Source: Thermoplasmatales archaeon (GTDB lineage Archaea > Thermoplasmatota > Thermoplasmata > Thermoplasmatales > Thermoplasmataceae). Taken from it: a stretch of 64,000 nt of DNA. Every line of letters begins with the position of its first letter. The first letter of the stretch is position 1. The stretch lies in contig CP060531.1 of the NCBI GenBank assembly GCA_016806715.1, forward strand, positions 372,001 to 436,000, written 5' to 3'. Both the position numbers and the translations under genes were made by a program. Below are positions 26,771-35,760 of this stretch, one piece after another. Below the pieces are notes generated by a model. The model made no database searches and had not been told where the DNA came from. It worked only from the letters and a program-made list of their open reading frames with translations.

Positions 26771-27547
26771 ATGGGAATTACGTCAAGGGTTGGAGACTTT
26801 GTAGGCCAGATTATCGAAAGAACACTGATGGAAGAGATAAGCCGGAGCAGCGTTCCGAATCACCTTGGAATTATTACAGACGGGAACAGGAGGTATGCCA
26901 TGGCCCTTGGGATTAGCACTGACGAGGGGCATGTCGCGGGCAAGAATAAGCTAGAAGATGTACTGGACTGGTGCAGGGAGATTGGAATAAAGGTAGTAAC
27001 GGTTTATGCCTTTTCCACGGAGAATTTCAGGAGAGACAAGAACGAGGTCAGCTTCCTCTTCCAGCTCATCAACCAGAGCCTCATTGACCTCATGAATGAC
27101 GATCGGGTGAAAAGATACCACATAGGCGTGAAGGTTATCGGTGAGAAGATAAACCTGCCGGATTTTCTTGTGAAAACCATCGGGGAAGTGGAGGCCGCCA
27201 CATCTTCAAACAGGGATTTCCTGCTCAACCTTGCCATCGGGTATGGCGGCAGGGAGGAGATCATAAATGCCGTCAGGAGGATACTGACAGACGGTATCAA
27301 GGGCAAGCTAGGGCCATTAGACATAACCGAGGCTAAATTCAGGGAATATCTCTATGACGGAAGTACTCCGGACCCGGACCTTATTCTGCGTACCAGCGGG
27401 GAAGAGCGCGTATCAAATTTCCTTATCTGGCAGAGTGCATATTCTGAACTTTACTTCACCGATGTTTACTGGCCTGAATTCAGGAAGGTCGATTTCCTCA
27501 AAGCCATAAAATCATACCAGATGAGGAAGCGAAGGTTTGGTGAATAA
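26771..27547 (+). CDS. uppS: cis-Prenyltransferase (undecaprenyl-diphosphate synthase family)
   Basis: Makes long-chain Z-polyprenyl diphosphate from allylic diphosphate and isopentenyl diphosphate, in archaea the precursor of the dolichol-type carrier used for N-glycosylation. The diphosphate-binding motif HLGIITDGNRRYA lies near residues 33-45, YAFSTENF near 79-86, and the C-terminal signature DPDLILRTSGEERVSNFLIW near 206-225. The length of 258 residues is normal. It starts a rightward run with tiaS, a kinase and a CDP-alcohol transferase. Its lipid product would feed the AglB oligosaccharyltransferase encoded further right. Confidence 0.93.
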   Translation: MGITSRVGDFVGQIIERTLMEEISRSSVPNHLGIITDGNRRYAMALGISTDEGHVAGKNKLEDVLDWCREIGIKVVTVYAFSTENFRRDKNEVSFLFQLINQSLIDLMNDDRVKRYHIGVKVIGEKINLPDFLVKTIGEVEAATSSNRDFLLNLAIGYGGREEIINAVRRILTDGIKGKLGPLDITEAKFREYLYDGSTPDPDLILRTSGEERVSNFLIWQSAYSELYFTDVYWPEFRKVDFLKAIKSYQMRKRRFGE

Positions 27548-28852
27548 TTGTTTCTTGCTTTCGACGACACCGATTCCAGGAAAGGAATGTGCACCACATA
27601 CCTTATGGCCAGGTTCCTTTCCCAAACCGGTTATTCCATAGTCGGATTTCCGAAGCTTGTACGGTTGAACCCGAACATCAGGCACAAGACAAGGGGAAAC
27701 GGTGCTCTTTGTGTCCAGCTTGGCATAAATGGCAGTGGAAAAAGCACACGGATAGGGGAATTCAATGGAAATCCCATATATTCATATGATACAGCCGAGA
27801 AGATCAGTGATCCAGATGTGCTGATGAAGGATGTCATTGATCTTGTAAACCAGTATGCGCAGACATGGGAAGAGGATACAAATCCGGGGATAGTGATCAT
27901 GGAACACCGGCCGCCAGAAGGGCTTTACAGGAAAGCACTTGCCAGGGAGATTGAAATAGGAGACGTTGAGGAAGTCCTGCGCAACGAAAGTGCCGTATTT
28001 TACAAGATTAAGAACGGCAGGGGGATCATCGGTTCGGCCGCAGCAATTTCTTGGCCGATGCAATCAGTAACCTATGAATGCATCTCTTACCGATACCCAA
28101 ATTATTCGCCACTCGGCCATGAAAGGAAAATGGAAATTGCAGAATACGCTGATTCATTTCCACATTCATTCAACAATATAGACAGGGAAAATGACTATGC
28201 TGCCATATTTCCAAGGGAGAGGACACCGGTGATATACGGTATTCGTTCAGAAGTACCTGACGGACTTCTGGATTTCTCTGATCATCTTGACTCATCATTT
28301 AATTTACGTCCCGAGGGCAAGGTGGTTTACGCAACAAACCAGGGTACTGATGACCATATCGTCCGCGATCCGGCTGATATTGACGAACTTGGTTCGTACA
28401 GCATTGAGGGAAGCGTTACAGAAAATCCATCTGTTATTGAGGGGGGACATTACTTTTCCTCCATGCGTTACGGAACGTCGGAAATACGCATGGCTGCATT
28501 CGAGCCTACAAAATCATTCAGGAGGGTTTTTTCATTGCTGCGCGTGGGCGATCTCATCAGGGTTTACGGTTCATTCGTGGACAATGCGCTTCACGTGGAG
28601 AAGATGCAGGTCATTGCACTGTCCAGGCAGTTCGTCAGGGTCTTGCCGGATTGCCCGTATTGCGGATCACACATGCACACGAAGGGAAAGGACGATTTCC
28701 GTTGTACAGAGTGCGGAACAAAGGTCAGGTACCCGGATTATGCGGAACAGAAGCGGGAACTTTCACCTGGATTGTACGACGTGCCGGTAATGGCAAGGAG
28801 GCATCTTTCGAAGCCGTTTGACATCGAATACCAGAAAGAGGTGCTGCAATGA
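27548..28852 (+). CDS. tiaS: tRNA-Ile2 agmatinylcytidine synthetase
   Basis: TiaS joins agmatine to C34 of tRNA-Ile2 using ATP, so that the anticodon reads AUA; it is the archaeal counterpart of bacterial TilS. The N-terminus FLAFDDTDSRKGMCTTYL is diagnostic. An OB-fold region near 310-350 precedes a C-terminal zinc ribbon (CPYCGSH, then CTECG). The length of 434 residues fits. Translation starts at a TTG immediately after the uppS stop codon, with no gap, so it depends on coupling. Its 3' end overlaps the kinase gene by four bases. Confidence 0.93.
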   Translation: MFLAFDDTDSRKGMCTTYLMARFLSQTGYSIVGFPKLVRLNPNIRHKTRGNGALCVQLGINGSGKSTRIGEFNGNPIYSYDTAEKISDPDVLMKDVIDLVNQYAQTWEEDTNPGIVIMEHRPPEGLYRKALAREIEIGDVEEVLRNESAVFYKIKNGRGIIGSAAAISWPMQSVTYECISYRYPNYSPLGHERKMEIAEYADSFPHSFNNIDRENDYAAIFPRERTPVIYGIRSEVPDGLLDFSDHLDSSFNLRPEGKVVYATNQGTDDHIVRDPADIDELGSYSIEGSVTENPSVIEGGHYFSSMRYGTSEIRMAAFEPTKSFRRVFSLLRVGDLIRVYGSFVDNALHVEKMQVIALSRQFVRVLPDCPYCGSHMHTKGKDDFRCTECGTKVRYPDYAEQKRELSPGLYDVPVMARRHLSKPFDIEYQKEVLQ

Positions 28853-29304
28853 TCTGCATCAGCGGCATTCCCGGCACGGGGAAGAGCACCCTGTGCAGGA
28901 AGCTTAACGAAATCGGGATAAAATGCATCTCTGCAAACGATGAGGCGGCCAGGCTGGATTGCATTTCAGGAGACGAGGTCGATGTTGATCTCCTCAGGAG
29001 CAGGATGGATCGAATCAACATTGTGGAAGGGCATTACTCGCATCTGCTAGACTGCGATGCGGTTATAATACTGACTGCACCGGAGGCCACAATCAGGAAA
29101 AGGCTTACAGAGAGGGGATACAGCGAGGCGAAAATTGATGACAATATAGAATCCATGCTTGCGGGTACCATTTATTACGAGGCACTGGACAGGATGCCTG
29201 CAAGCCGGATATTCATCATAGACACCGGTTCAGCAGATGAGAATTCCGTTCTTACCGAGGCTGAAAGGATAATTTCTCAGATGAAGGCAAATAATAAATC
29301 TTGA
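28849..29304 (+). CDS. AK6/Fap7-type adenylate kinase-like protein
   Basis: Small P-loop protein like archaeal homologues of Fap7 (AK6), an adenylate-kinase-fold ATPase that helps mature the small ribosomal subunit. The Walker A loop is ISGIPGTGKSTLCRKL at residues 3-18. The LID-type segment RKRLTERGYSEAKIDDNIES near 84-103 and NIVEGHYSHLLDCDAVIIL near 58-76 match the family. The length of 151 residues is slightly short but complete. It overlaps tiaS by four bases and is co-translated. Nucleotide specificity is not certain. Confidence 0.82.
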   Translation: MICISGIPGTGKSTLCRKLNEIGIKCISANDEAARLDCISGDEVDVDLLRSRMDRINIVEGHYSHLLDCDAVIILTAPEATIRKRLTERGYSEAKIDDNIESMLAGTIYYEALDRMPASRIFIIDTGSADENSVLTEAERIISQMKANNKS

Positions 29305-29320
29305 TTACGGTTTATAGGTC

Positions 29321-29932
29321 ATGGTCGTCGACTCCATGCGTGCAAAGGTTGATCCCATGCTTCTTCCTCTTGCAATGAAGTTTTCAAGGTTCAGCCCGGA
29401 CTTCATTTCGTACTTGGCCATAATCTTTGCAGCACTCACCGGGATATTCTACTTTCTCTCCACTCCCTACTTCCTCCTTGGTGCTTTCATATCGCTTGTC
29501 CTCTCCTCACTTTTCGATGCGCTTGACGGAAGGGTCGCCAGACTTCGAAAAATTTCGTCTAAAAGAGGCGACCTGCTTGATCATGTCTTTGACAGGTATG
29601 CGGACATTTTCATTATCCTGGGAATAACTTTCTCCATATACGGTAATGTTGCCCTCGGACTTGCTGCAATAGTGGGTGTTATGCTGACCAGTTATATGGG
29701 TACCCAGTCACAGGCACTTGGACTGAAGAGAAACTACTCCGGCATACTTGGCAGGGGCGACAGGCTGGTGTTCATGCTGGTTGCGATAATTCTCCAGATA
29801 ATAATCACCGGTTCTGTATACGTCTCCGGGTTGAGGCTTGACGTATCAACTGTGCTGCTCATCTGGTTTGCCATCGGCGGAAACATAACCGCGGTGATGA
29901 GATTTCTCGATTCCTACCGGTCACTTTCCTGA
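29321..29932 (+). CDS. CDP-alcohol phosphatidyltransferase (archaetidyl lipid synthesis)
   Basis: Membrane enzyme that transfers a CDP-activated lipid to an alcohol head group. The family signature D-G-x2-A-R-x8-G-x3-D-x3-D is present as DALDGRVARLRKIS, then KRGDLLDHVFDRYAD (about 65-95). About five to six hydrophobic helices surround it. In archaea the closest roles are archaetidylinositol-phosphate synthase and archaetidylglycerol- or archaetidylserine-phosphate synthase; sequence alone does not choose. It is last in the uppS-tiaS-kinase run and its end overlaps the opposing phosphohexomutase gene by 12 bases. Confidence 0.87.
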   Translation: MVVDSMRAKVDPMLLPLAMKFSRFSPDFISYLAIIFAALTGIFYFLSTPYFLLGAFISLVLSSLFDALDGRVARLRKISSKRGDLLDHVFDRYADIFIILGITFSIYGNVALGLAAIVGVMLTSYMGTQSQALGLKRNYSGILGRGDRLVFMLVAIILQIIITGSVYVSGLRLDVSTVLLIWFAIGGNITAVMRFLDSYRSLS

Positions 29933-31285
29933 ATTGGACGCCATAACCAAGTCAACGAACTCATTCTCAAGTTCTGTAGCCGTTTTCAGCTTCTTTGATT
30001 GCGCATAAACACGCACAATAGGCTCAGTTCCCGAGGGCCTTATCAAAACCCATCCATTATCCCTGACTATTTTTATGCCGTCCATAAGGTCTGTGACTTC
30101 ATGATCGAGTTTCTCAAGCAGAAGCGTCCTGATTTCTTTCCACGGTATTTCAAGTTCCACGCTCTTCTTGACGAGAAAGTATTGCGGGATATCCTTGATC
30201 AGTTCTGAAGGGTGTTTTCCGGTCCTGGCCATAAGCTCGAGGAAAAGAGCAACCGTCATGGCACCATCCCTGCAGTACTGGTGTGCGCCAAATATGATAC
30301 CACCGTTCTCCTCCCCGCCGATTCTCGCATGATTCTCAATCATAGTCCTCGATACAATGGGAGCCCCAACCCGTGTTCTTAAGAGCTTTGCTCCAGCTTC
30401 AGCACATACGTCTGTTATGGAATCTGAACTGCTGATGGGAGTGACCACTATATCTCCCTTTCTGGCAACATTCTTCGTAATAAGGGCAAGCGTCTTGTCA
30501 CCATCAATGAATTCACCATATTCGTCAATCACAACAGTCCTGTCGGCGTCTCCATCGTGAGCAAAGCCGGCAACGAAACCGCCCGACTTCATCAGTGAAG
30601 TGATCGAACCAAGGTTCTCCGGCTTGGGCTCTGACGGCCTGGCGCTGAATGTGCCGTCAGGGTTTGCATTGAGCGTAACTACAGAGCAGCCAAGCCTTCT
30701 CAGAAGCTCGGGAGTGCTGCGGAATGATGCCCCGTTTCCGGTATCCACGGCGACCCTGTAATGCTTCTCCCGTATGAGTTTGGAGTCTACCATTGACATG
30801 ACGCCCTGTATATACTCTTCAACCGCACTGGAATAATTACTGTAAGTGCCGATCGACTGCCACTCAGCATCCTTGAATTCCTCGTTGTAAAATGTCCTCT
30901 CTATGTTCTCTTCCTCTGAACGGGGCATTTCTGTGCCGTCCTTGTGTATGCATTTTATTCCGTTGAACTGGGGTGGGTTGTGTGAAGCTGTTATCACCAC
31001 ACCGAATTTCTCATTCCTCTTGCAGAAGTATTGAATTGCAGGTGTGGGGAGTATCCCCAGGTCAACGACTTTTGTGCCGGTGGACATTATTCCTGCAGCC
31101 ACTGCCGCGACGATCATGTCTCCACTGATCCTCGTATCCTTTCCCATCACAATCTCCTCTGCATTGAGGTAGGAGCCTATTGCCTTACCCACGTTCTCAC
31201 AAAATTCAACATTAAGATCCCTGTTTGGAATGCCACGAATGCCATTTGTGCCAAACAGTCTTGGTTTATCTTCTGAATCAGACAT
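29921..31285 (-). CDS. glmM: Phosphoglucosamine/phosphomannomutase family enzyme
   Basis: Alpha-D-phosphohexomutase, probably turning glucosamine-6-phosphate or mannose-6-phosphate into the 1-phosphate for sugar-nucleotide synthesis. The phosphoserine loop is ITASHNPPQFNGIK near 94-107, the metal loop FAHDGDADR near 233-241, the sugar loop GGEENGGIIFG near 318-328, and the phosphate-binding loop RPSGTEPIVRVYAQ near 415-428. The length of 454 residues is normal. In this neighbourhood it may supply sugars for surface glycans. Substrate choice among glucosamine, glucose and mannose is not settled. Confidence 0.9.
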   Translation of the reverse strand: MSDSEDKPRLFGTNGIRGIPNRDLNVEFCENVGKAIGSYLNAEEIVMGKDTRISGDMIVAAVAAGIMSTGTKVVDLGILPTPAIQYFCKRNEKFGVVITASHNPPQFNGIKCIHKDGTEMPRSEEENIERTFYNEEFKDAEWQSIGTYSNYSSAVEEYIQGVMSMVDSKLIREKHYRVAVDTGNGASFRSTPELLRRLGCSVVTLNANPDGTFSARPSEPKPENLGSITSLMKSGGFVAGFAHDGDADRTVVIDEYGEFIDGDKTLALITKNVARKGDIVVTPISSSDSITDVCAEAGAKLLRTRVGAPIVSRTMIENHARIGGEENGGIIFGAHQYCRDGAMTVALFLELMARTGKHPSELIKDIPQYFLVKKSVELEIPWKEIRTLLLEKLDHEVTDLMDGIKIVRDNGWVLIRPSGTEPIVRVYAQSKKLKTATELENEFVDLVMASNSGK

Positions 31286-31376
31286 ATAAACGAATATCCC
31301 AGACCCATAATAAATATTTCAAGGGGAACTCCCCATGTACTGAAAGCTTATCTATTCAATTTTGCTATATACAATC

Positions 31377-33803
31377 ATGGGAAAACTAACTGGTTACATC
31401 CTTGGTGTATCCGGAGCCTTGCTTGTCTCTTTTTATATACTATCTGTATACTACATGCCCCTTATCAACTGGCTTGGTCCGTACTTCGGCGCGCCGCTGG
31501 TTTTCATCCTCCCCATTTTATTCCTTATTCTGGGTAATCCGCTTACATATCCGGTGGTCCTGGTATCGTGGCTAATCATAGCGTTCCTTGTTGCCCTTGG
31601 TGCTAGAAGAGGCGGGAAATCGGCAGGAACAGCATTCACAGTTTATCTGTCAATCCTTGGTTTCCTTGGTGTATCTGCCATTGCCCTTTTATTCAGTTCA
31701 CATATCCTCTCAGGTACCACAGCATCTGCCCTTTCCACGTCTTCATTCAGTGGCATGCTGTCAACCATACCCTCCGGAACAAATCTGTATACTATTGAAA
31801 GTGAACCGCTGATTGGAAGCCTCGTTGGGATTTTCTCATCCTTTGCTGGCGTACTGGGGAGCGGTACTTCATCCGGGGCAGGTTCTCCCGGGATATCTCA
31901 GATCGTCACAGCGTTTGAGAGCAATTTCCTGGTTTACCTTATTGTCAATCTCGTCGTTTTCCTTGTTGCTTCATATATCTTCGGGAGACTCCTTTCCAGG
32001 CTGGCTGGACCAAAGCGCAAGAAGACACCGGCGGCAGTGACGGCAGTGGTCATAATGGTCGTTCTTTCTGCTGTATTCTTTTCGCTTGCAGGCATGAACC
32101 AGGATGGAAATTACGGCACACATTCCCCGCTAACTTCGTCGGGCAATACCTATTTGCCGGCGACCTATGGAAATGCGACCCCTTCGATAGCTTCCGGCAA
32201 CCTATCGGGAATAGCCTCTGCCCTGAAGGTGTTTGATGCTTCCCCAACCACCACCCTGAACTCTTCATATCTTGCAGCCGGCATCGTTGGAAAGTATGGT
32301 GGGGTGTACAACATTTATGCCATGATCGGCACCGCCGGTCCGGGAAATGCTTCAGCGTGGTTCAATACTGAAGCTTCCAGGGCCTCATACTTCACTCTGG
32401 TCATATACACTTACAACGTCACCCAGATTGTCAATGCGATCTCGTCAGACCAGATAATAAACGGCAGTGGGGTCACTGGATCATCTTCACTGGCAAACCT
32501 TCTCAATATTATACCGCAGGTCGTTATTATAGAGGGATACAACGGCACTATCAGCCAGGCCGGGTCTCTAGCTGCCCAGAATGCAAACAACATTGTATCG
32601 CTCTCTGGTGGCGCAGGAACAAAGCTGCTCGTCAGTCTTAACATAAGCTCAAGTACCTCTTTCCCCGGATTCTCGGGATCACTTTACGTTTACTCTGGCG
32701 CGATTGCGTGGCCGGGAAGCGTGACAGGAATAATCAGTCCAGTCACCAGTGCCATGAACCAGTCCGGTCCCCTGGTCACGTTTGAAAAGGGATTGGAAAG
32801 TGGATACCTCATTCCCGGAAATGGCCAGGGAAATATGCAGGGGTCGGTAATGGTAGCCGGAGTGGTCAGTCCATCAATGTTTAATTCCACCCTTTTGAAG
32901 GATATAGGGGCAACAGGATCGGGAACACCAGCTTCGGCGGAAAGGATAGCAGTAGCTGGAGGTATTTTCTATCGGCCGGATGTATTTCACTCCTCCCCTG
33001 GTTCGAATACAGTTCAATACTCAAAAGTGTTCAACTATTCGGGGAATATTGAGTTCGGATCAAACGGCACATATGCCCTGATTGTCGGTTATCCTATTAG
33101 TGGCGCTGGCAATTCAGTTTCTTACAATTATACGGTCTACTCGACCTCAGCGGGTTTCGGAAGCATTTTCAGTTTCAATGGACAGAATAACACCATAATT
33201 AAAAATCCGGGGAGTTCAATCGATATGAGCACGACGAATTTCACCACTGATGCAGTCTTCCCCGCCAACCTCAGCATCGAGACCGGGACACTCGATACAG
33301 GGAATGGTATCTATACTATCAGCACCACGGTGATCAACCACGACAGTGATATTATAACAAACTTGAGCATAAGTGATAACAGTTCAATTTCTGCATACTC
33401 TGGATACATGAAAGTGGTTAGCGGTATACCATACCTTGCAGGTAAGACTATCCAGCCCGGTGGGAATATTACCCTTTCATTCAATGTGTCTGTCAACAAC
33501 TTCGGATCTTTCACGCTATCCGGTCCAGCGGTGAATTACTCCTCCAATGGATCACGATTCAACGTCACCGGGACCCCTGTAAGCCTCATTGTGCCGCTTC
33601 CGTCCTTCCTGGATTCAGTAATATCCATTGAGTACGCTACAATTTCAGGAGCCGGACAGTCCAGTCCAATAGGTGTACTGGCAATGCAGCTTCTACCTGG
33701 TTTCTACCTGTTCGAGATCATTGCAATTCTCGTTGTGATCCTGGATATATTCATAGAAATCAGGGGATTCAGAAAATGGAGAGCCAGAAAGGGAACCAAA
33801 TAG
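31377..33803 (+). CDS. Large multi-span surface protein, unknown
   Basis: No characterised family is recognised. From the ATG at 31377 the product is 808 residues; an upstream TTG at 31362 would add five. The first roughly 250 residues contain several hydrophobic membrane segments separated by a Ser/Thr/Gly-rich loop. A region of about 520 residues follows, rich in Ser, Thr, Gly and Asn with many N-x-S/T sequons, presumably outside the cell. A single C-terminal membrane segment ends in the basic tail RGFRKWRARKGTK. A beta-sandwich-like part near the end (IYTISTTVINHDSDIITNLS) resembles archaeal surface-layer domains. It is a plausible glycoprotein client of AglB. Function is unknown. Confidence 0.75.
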   Translation: MGKLTGYILGVSGALLVSFYILSVYYMPLINWLGPYFGAPLVFILPILFLILGNPLTYPVVLVSWLIIAFLVALGARRGGKSAGTAFTVYLSILGFLGVSAIALLFSSHILSGTTASALSTSSFSGMLSTIPSGTNLYTIESEPLIGSLVGIFSSFAGVLGSGTSSGAGSPGISQIVTAFESNFLVYLIVNLVVFLVASYIFGRLLSRLAGPKRKKTPAAVTAVVIMVVLSAVFFSLAGMNQDGNYGTHSPLTSSGNTYLPATYGNATPSIASGNLSGIASALKVFDASPTTTLNSSYLAAGIVGKYGGVYNIYAMIGTAGPGNASAWFNTEASRASYFTLVIYTYNVTQIVNAISSDQIINGSGVTGSSSLANLLNIIPQVVIIEGYNGTISQAGSLAAQNANNIVSLSGGAGTKLLVSLNISSSTSFPGFSGSLYVYSGAIAWPGSVTGIISPVTSAMNQSGPLVTFEKGLESGYLIPGNGQGNMQGSVMVAGVVSPSMFNSTLLKDIGATGSGTPASAERIAVAGGIFYRPDVFHSSPGSNTVQYSKVFNYSGNIEFGSNGTYALIVGYPISGAGNSVSYNYTVYSTSAGFGSIFSFNGQNNTIIKNPGSSIDMSTTNFTTDAVFPANLSIETGTLDTGNGIYTISTTVINHDSDIITNLSISDNSSISAYSGYMKVVSGIPYLAGKTIQPGGNITLSFNVSVNNFGSFTLSGPAVNYSSNGSRFNVTGTPVSLIVPLPSFLDSVISIEYATISGAGQSSPIGVLAMQLLPGFYLFEIIAILVVILDIFIEIRGFRKWRARKGTK

Positions 33804-33821
33804 GAGCGATCCAGGGCTACA

Positions 33822-34469
33822 CTATTTCACTTTTCCATCCCTGTATTTCCACAGGTACATGCTTGCAATGGAGCAATAGGGTCTCCATGACTCAGCGATG
33901 GCCTTTATCTGTTCTGTATCCGGAATATCCTGAGTACCGTAAATATCCCTTACTGCTGCCCTGATGCCCTGGTCTTCATAAGCGAGCACGTCTGGTCTTC
34001 CCATTGAAAAAATGAGCACCATCTTTGCGGTCCATGTGCCAATCCCTCTTGAGAGCGTCAGGATTTCAATGACACCATCATCGTCAAGCTCCCAGATTTT
34101 TTCCAGGTCTATTTTTCCACTCAGTATCTTTTCAGAGAATTCCCTGACATATTCAATTTTCCTGAACGATACTCCACATCTCCTGAATTCTTCCCTGTTT
34201 GTGTCCAGAATCACCCGAGGCAGCAATTCTCTTCCCGGCATCATCTCGTAAACCCGCTTTAGAATAGCATCAGCAGCCCTGGATGAGAGTTGCTGGCAAA
34301 TTATGGATTCACATACATTCGTGAATATATCAGGATCGGGTGTGAAATCAATGACTCCATTCCTTCTAACGATCGGTGAAAGTACATCATCGTTTGAGAC
34401 CAGGTGTCCGTACGCTTCCGTGAGCATTTTCTTATAGCCATCCAAATTCTGTCGAAAGCCTAATTTCAT
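33822..34469 (-). CDS. AlkA-type HhH-GPD DNA glycosylase
   Basis: Base-excision repair glycosylase of the HhH-GPD superfamily, probably removing alkylated purines such as 3-methyladenine. The helix-hairpin-helix is in LSRGIGTWTAKMVLIF near 139-154, and the catalytic Asp follows in VLAYEDQGIR near 160-169. ICQQLSSRAADAILKR near 57-72 is the typical substrate-side helix. The length of 215 residues matches the short archaeal AlkA group, and no iron-sulfur cluster cysteines of the Nth type are present. Its ATG overlaps the upstream glycosyltransferase stop by four bases, so the pair is coupled although the functions look unrelated. Confidence 0.87.
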   Translation of the reverse strand: MKLGFRQNLDGYKKMLTEAYGHLVSNDDVLSPIVRRNGVIDFTPDPDIFTNVCESIICQQLSSRAADAILKRVYEMMPGRELLPRVILDTNREEFRRCGVSFRKIEYVREFSEKILSGKIDLEKIWELDDDGVIEILTLSRGIGTWTAKMVLIFSMGRPDVLAYEDQGIRAAVRDIYGTQDIPDTEQIKAIAESWRPYCSIASMYLWKYRDGKVK

Positions 34470-35560
34470 TGAAGATCATACTCCCTTCCTCTCCAGCTTA
34501 TTTTCTTCATCCTCCTGCCTGCAATCAGGTTATAGGTATAGATGAACGGTATCAGGAAACTCAGCAGGAATACAAATGCCTTGATCTCCCTGCTCCTTGC
34601 CGTGTTTTTTAAGCCAGTTAAAATTGAAGGGATAAAGAATAGCAGGAATACTGGAGATACGAATATGGAAAGCACTATTGCACTTACGAAGAGCAGGTCA
34701 GATGCCCCGAAAAAGAGGATGCCATATCGAAACACGCTGGGTGATGACGACTCCGATAGTGCGGTCTGGCGGTTTGCCCATTCGATGAATGTGCTGAAAT
34801 TGTCAGGAGAATTTATTACTGGCTGGGCAGACCTTGCATAGAAGATCTTCTTTCCTTCAGATTTGGTCAGTTTAGTCAGGGCTATGTCATCAGACACTGA
34901 TGAGCTGAAAAGTCTCATGCGTTCATCGGTTGATATTAGTTCTCTCCGGAATGCCAGGGAACCACCCCATCCAAACCTGGTGATGTCAGATTCCATCATG
35001 CCAAGTCCCACAAACCCCCAGACAAGTTTTACCCTGGACCAGAACCCCCCGACCGGCCTGAAGTAAGGGAATGTAGTAACAATGCCGTACTTCTCGTCCT
35101 TAAGGGGGGAAACAAGATCTCCCAGCCAGTTTTTTTCAGCAATTATATCTGAGTCGGCTATTACATATGCCTGGAATTCGTCATACTTTGACAGTGCTGA
35201 TGCGATTGCGCGGACTTTCCCACTGCATCCAGTGCAGGCGAAATTCGAGGGAATGATCCTTATTCCGACCTCATTGAGCACCGGTACGGAAGGATCATCC
35301 ATGCTGTCAACAACTGCTACAGTCTCATAATTGCCGTATTCCTGTTTCATGAGGGAAAGTATGTTCTCCCTGAGGGAAAAGTCGGCTCCACGGCAAGGAA
35401 CAATAACGAGGGTTCTTGGAGAGAAGTCTCCAGCTTTATAGCTGGTGCCATGGCGGCTGCCAATAGCTATATATGTCAACCCGACCCATATCAGGACCAG
35501 GATCGCTATGAAAAAATACAGAACTATTCGTGTAAGCAAATCAAGCATTATATCATACAC
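34466..35560 (-). CDS. Membrane glycosyltransferase, GT2/GT21-like
   Basis: Processive-type or ceramide-glucosyltransferase-like enzyme with a GT-A fold. An N-terminal membrane helix (about 8-32) precedes the catalytic domain, starting at TLVIVPCRGADFSLRENI. The nucleotide-sugar motif is VIADSDII near 132-139. The acceptor-side residues lie in SVSDDIALTKL near 222-232 and in the QxxRW-like ANRQTAL near 270. Two or three C-terminal membrane segments follow. The length of 364 residues fits GT21-like proteins such as HpnI. Likely substrates are a sugar nucleotide and a membrane lipid or polyprenyl phosphate; the exact ones are unknown. Confidence 0.82.
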   Translation of the reverse strand: MYDIMLDLLTRIVLYFFIAILVLIWVGLTYIAIGSRHGTSYKAGDFSPRTLVIVPCRGADFSLRENILSLMKQEYGNYETVAVVDSMDDPSVPVLNEVGIRIIPSNFACTGCSGKVRAIASALSKYDEFQAYVIADSDIIAEKNWLGDLVSPLKDEKYGIVTTFPYFRPVGGFWSRVKLVWGFVGLGMMESDITRFGWGGSLAFRRELISTDERMRLFSSSVSDDIALTKLTKSEGKKIFYARSAQPVINSPDNFSTFIEWANRQTALSESSSPSVFRYGILFFGASDLLFVSAIVLSIFVSPVFLLFFIPSILTGLKNTARSREIKAFVFLLSFLIPFIYTYNLIAGRRMKKISWRGREYDLQ

Positions 35561-35721
35561 CCGGAATAAGTTGAAATATCTCTGGTATTTTAAACTCTCC
35601 TAGCTTTTCTTGTATATTTATCCCGGCTAAGATAACGCAGCTATCATCCGGGAAACATTCCTAATTTGGGGCGGAAGAAAAGTATCTTAGTATAGAGTTT
35701 CAGCGAAAGCATAATCATAAA

Positions 35722-35757
35722 GGTTTTATAGAGTTATTATCATGTAATAAAGGTGAC
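35722..35757 (+). promoter_or_regulatory. Promoter and Shine-Dalgarno of the diiron-like gene
   Basis: GGTTTTATAG (35722-35731) is a TATA-like box, and AAAGGTGA (35750-35757) before the ATG at 35761 is a good ribosome-binding sequence. This gene is therefore read from a leadered mRNA, unlike most neighbours. Confidence 0.5.
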
Positions 35758-35760
35758 TAA

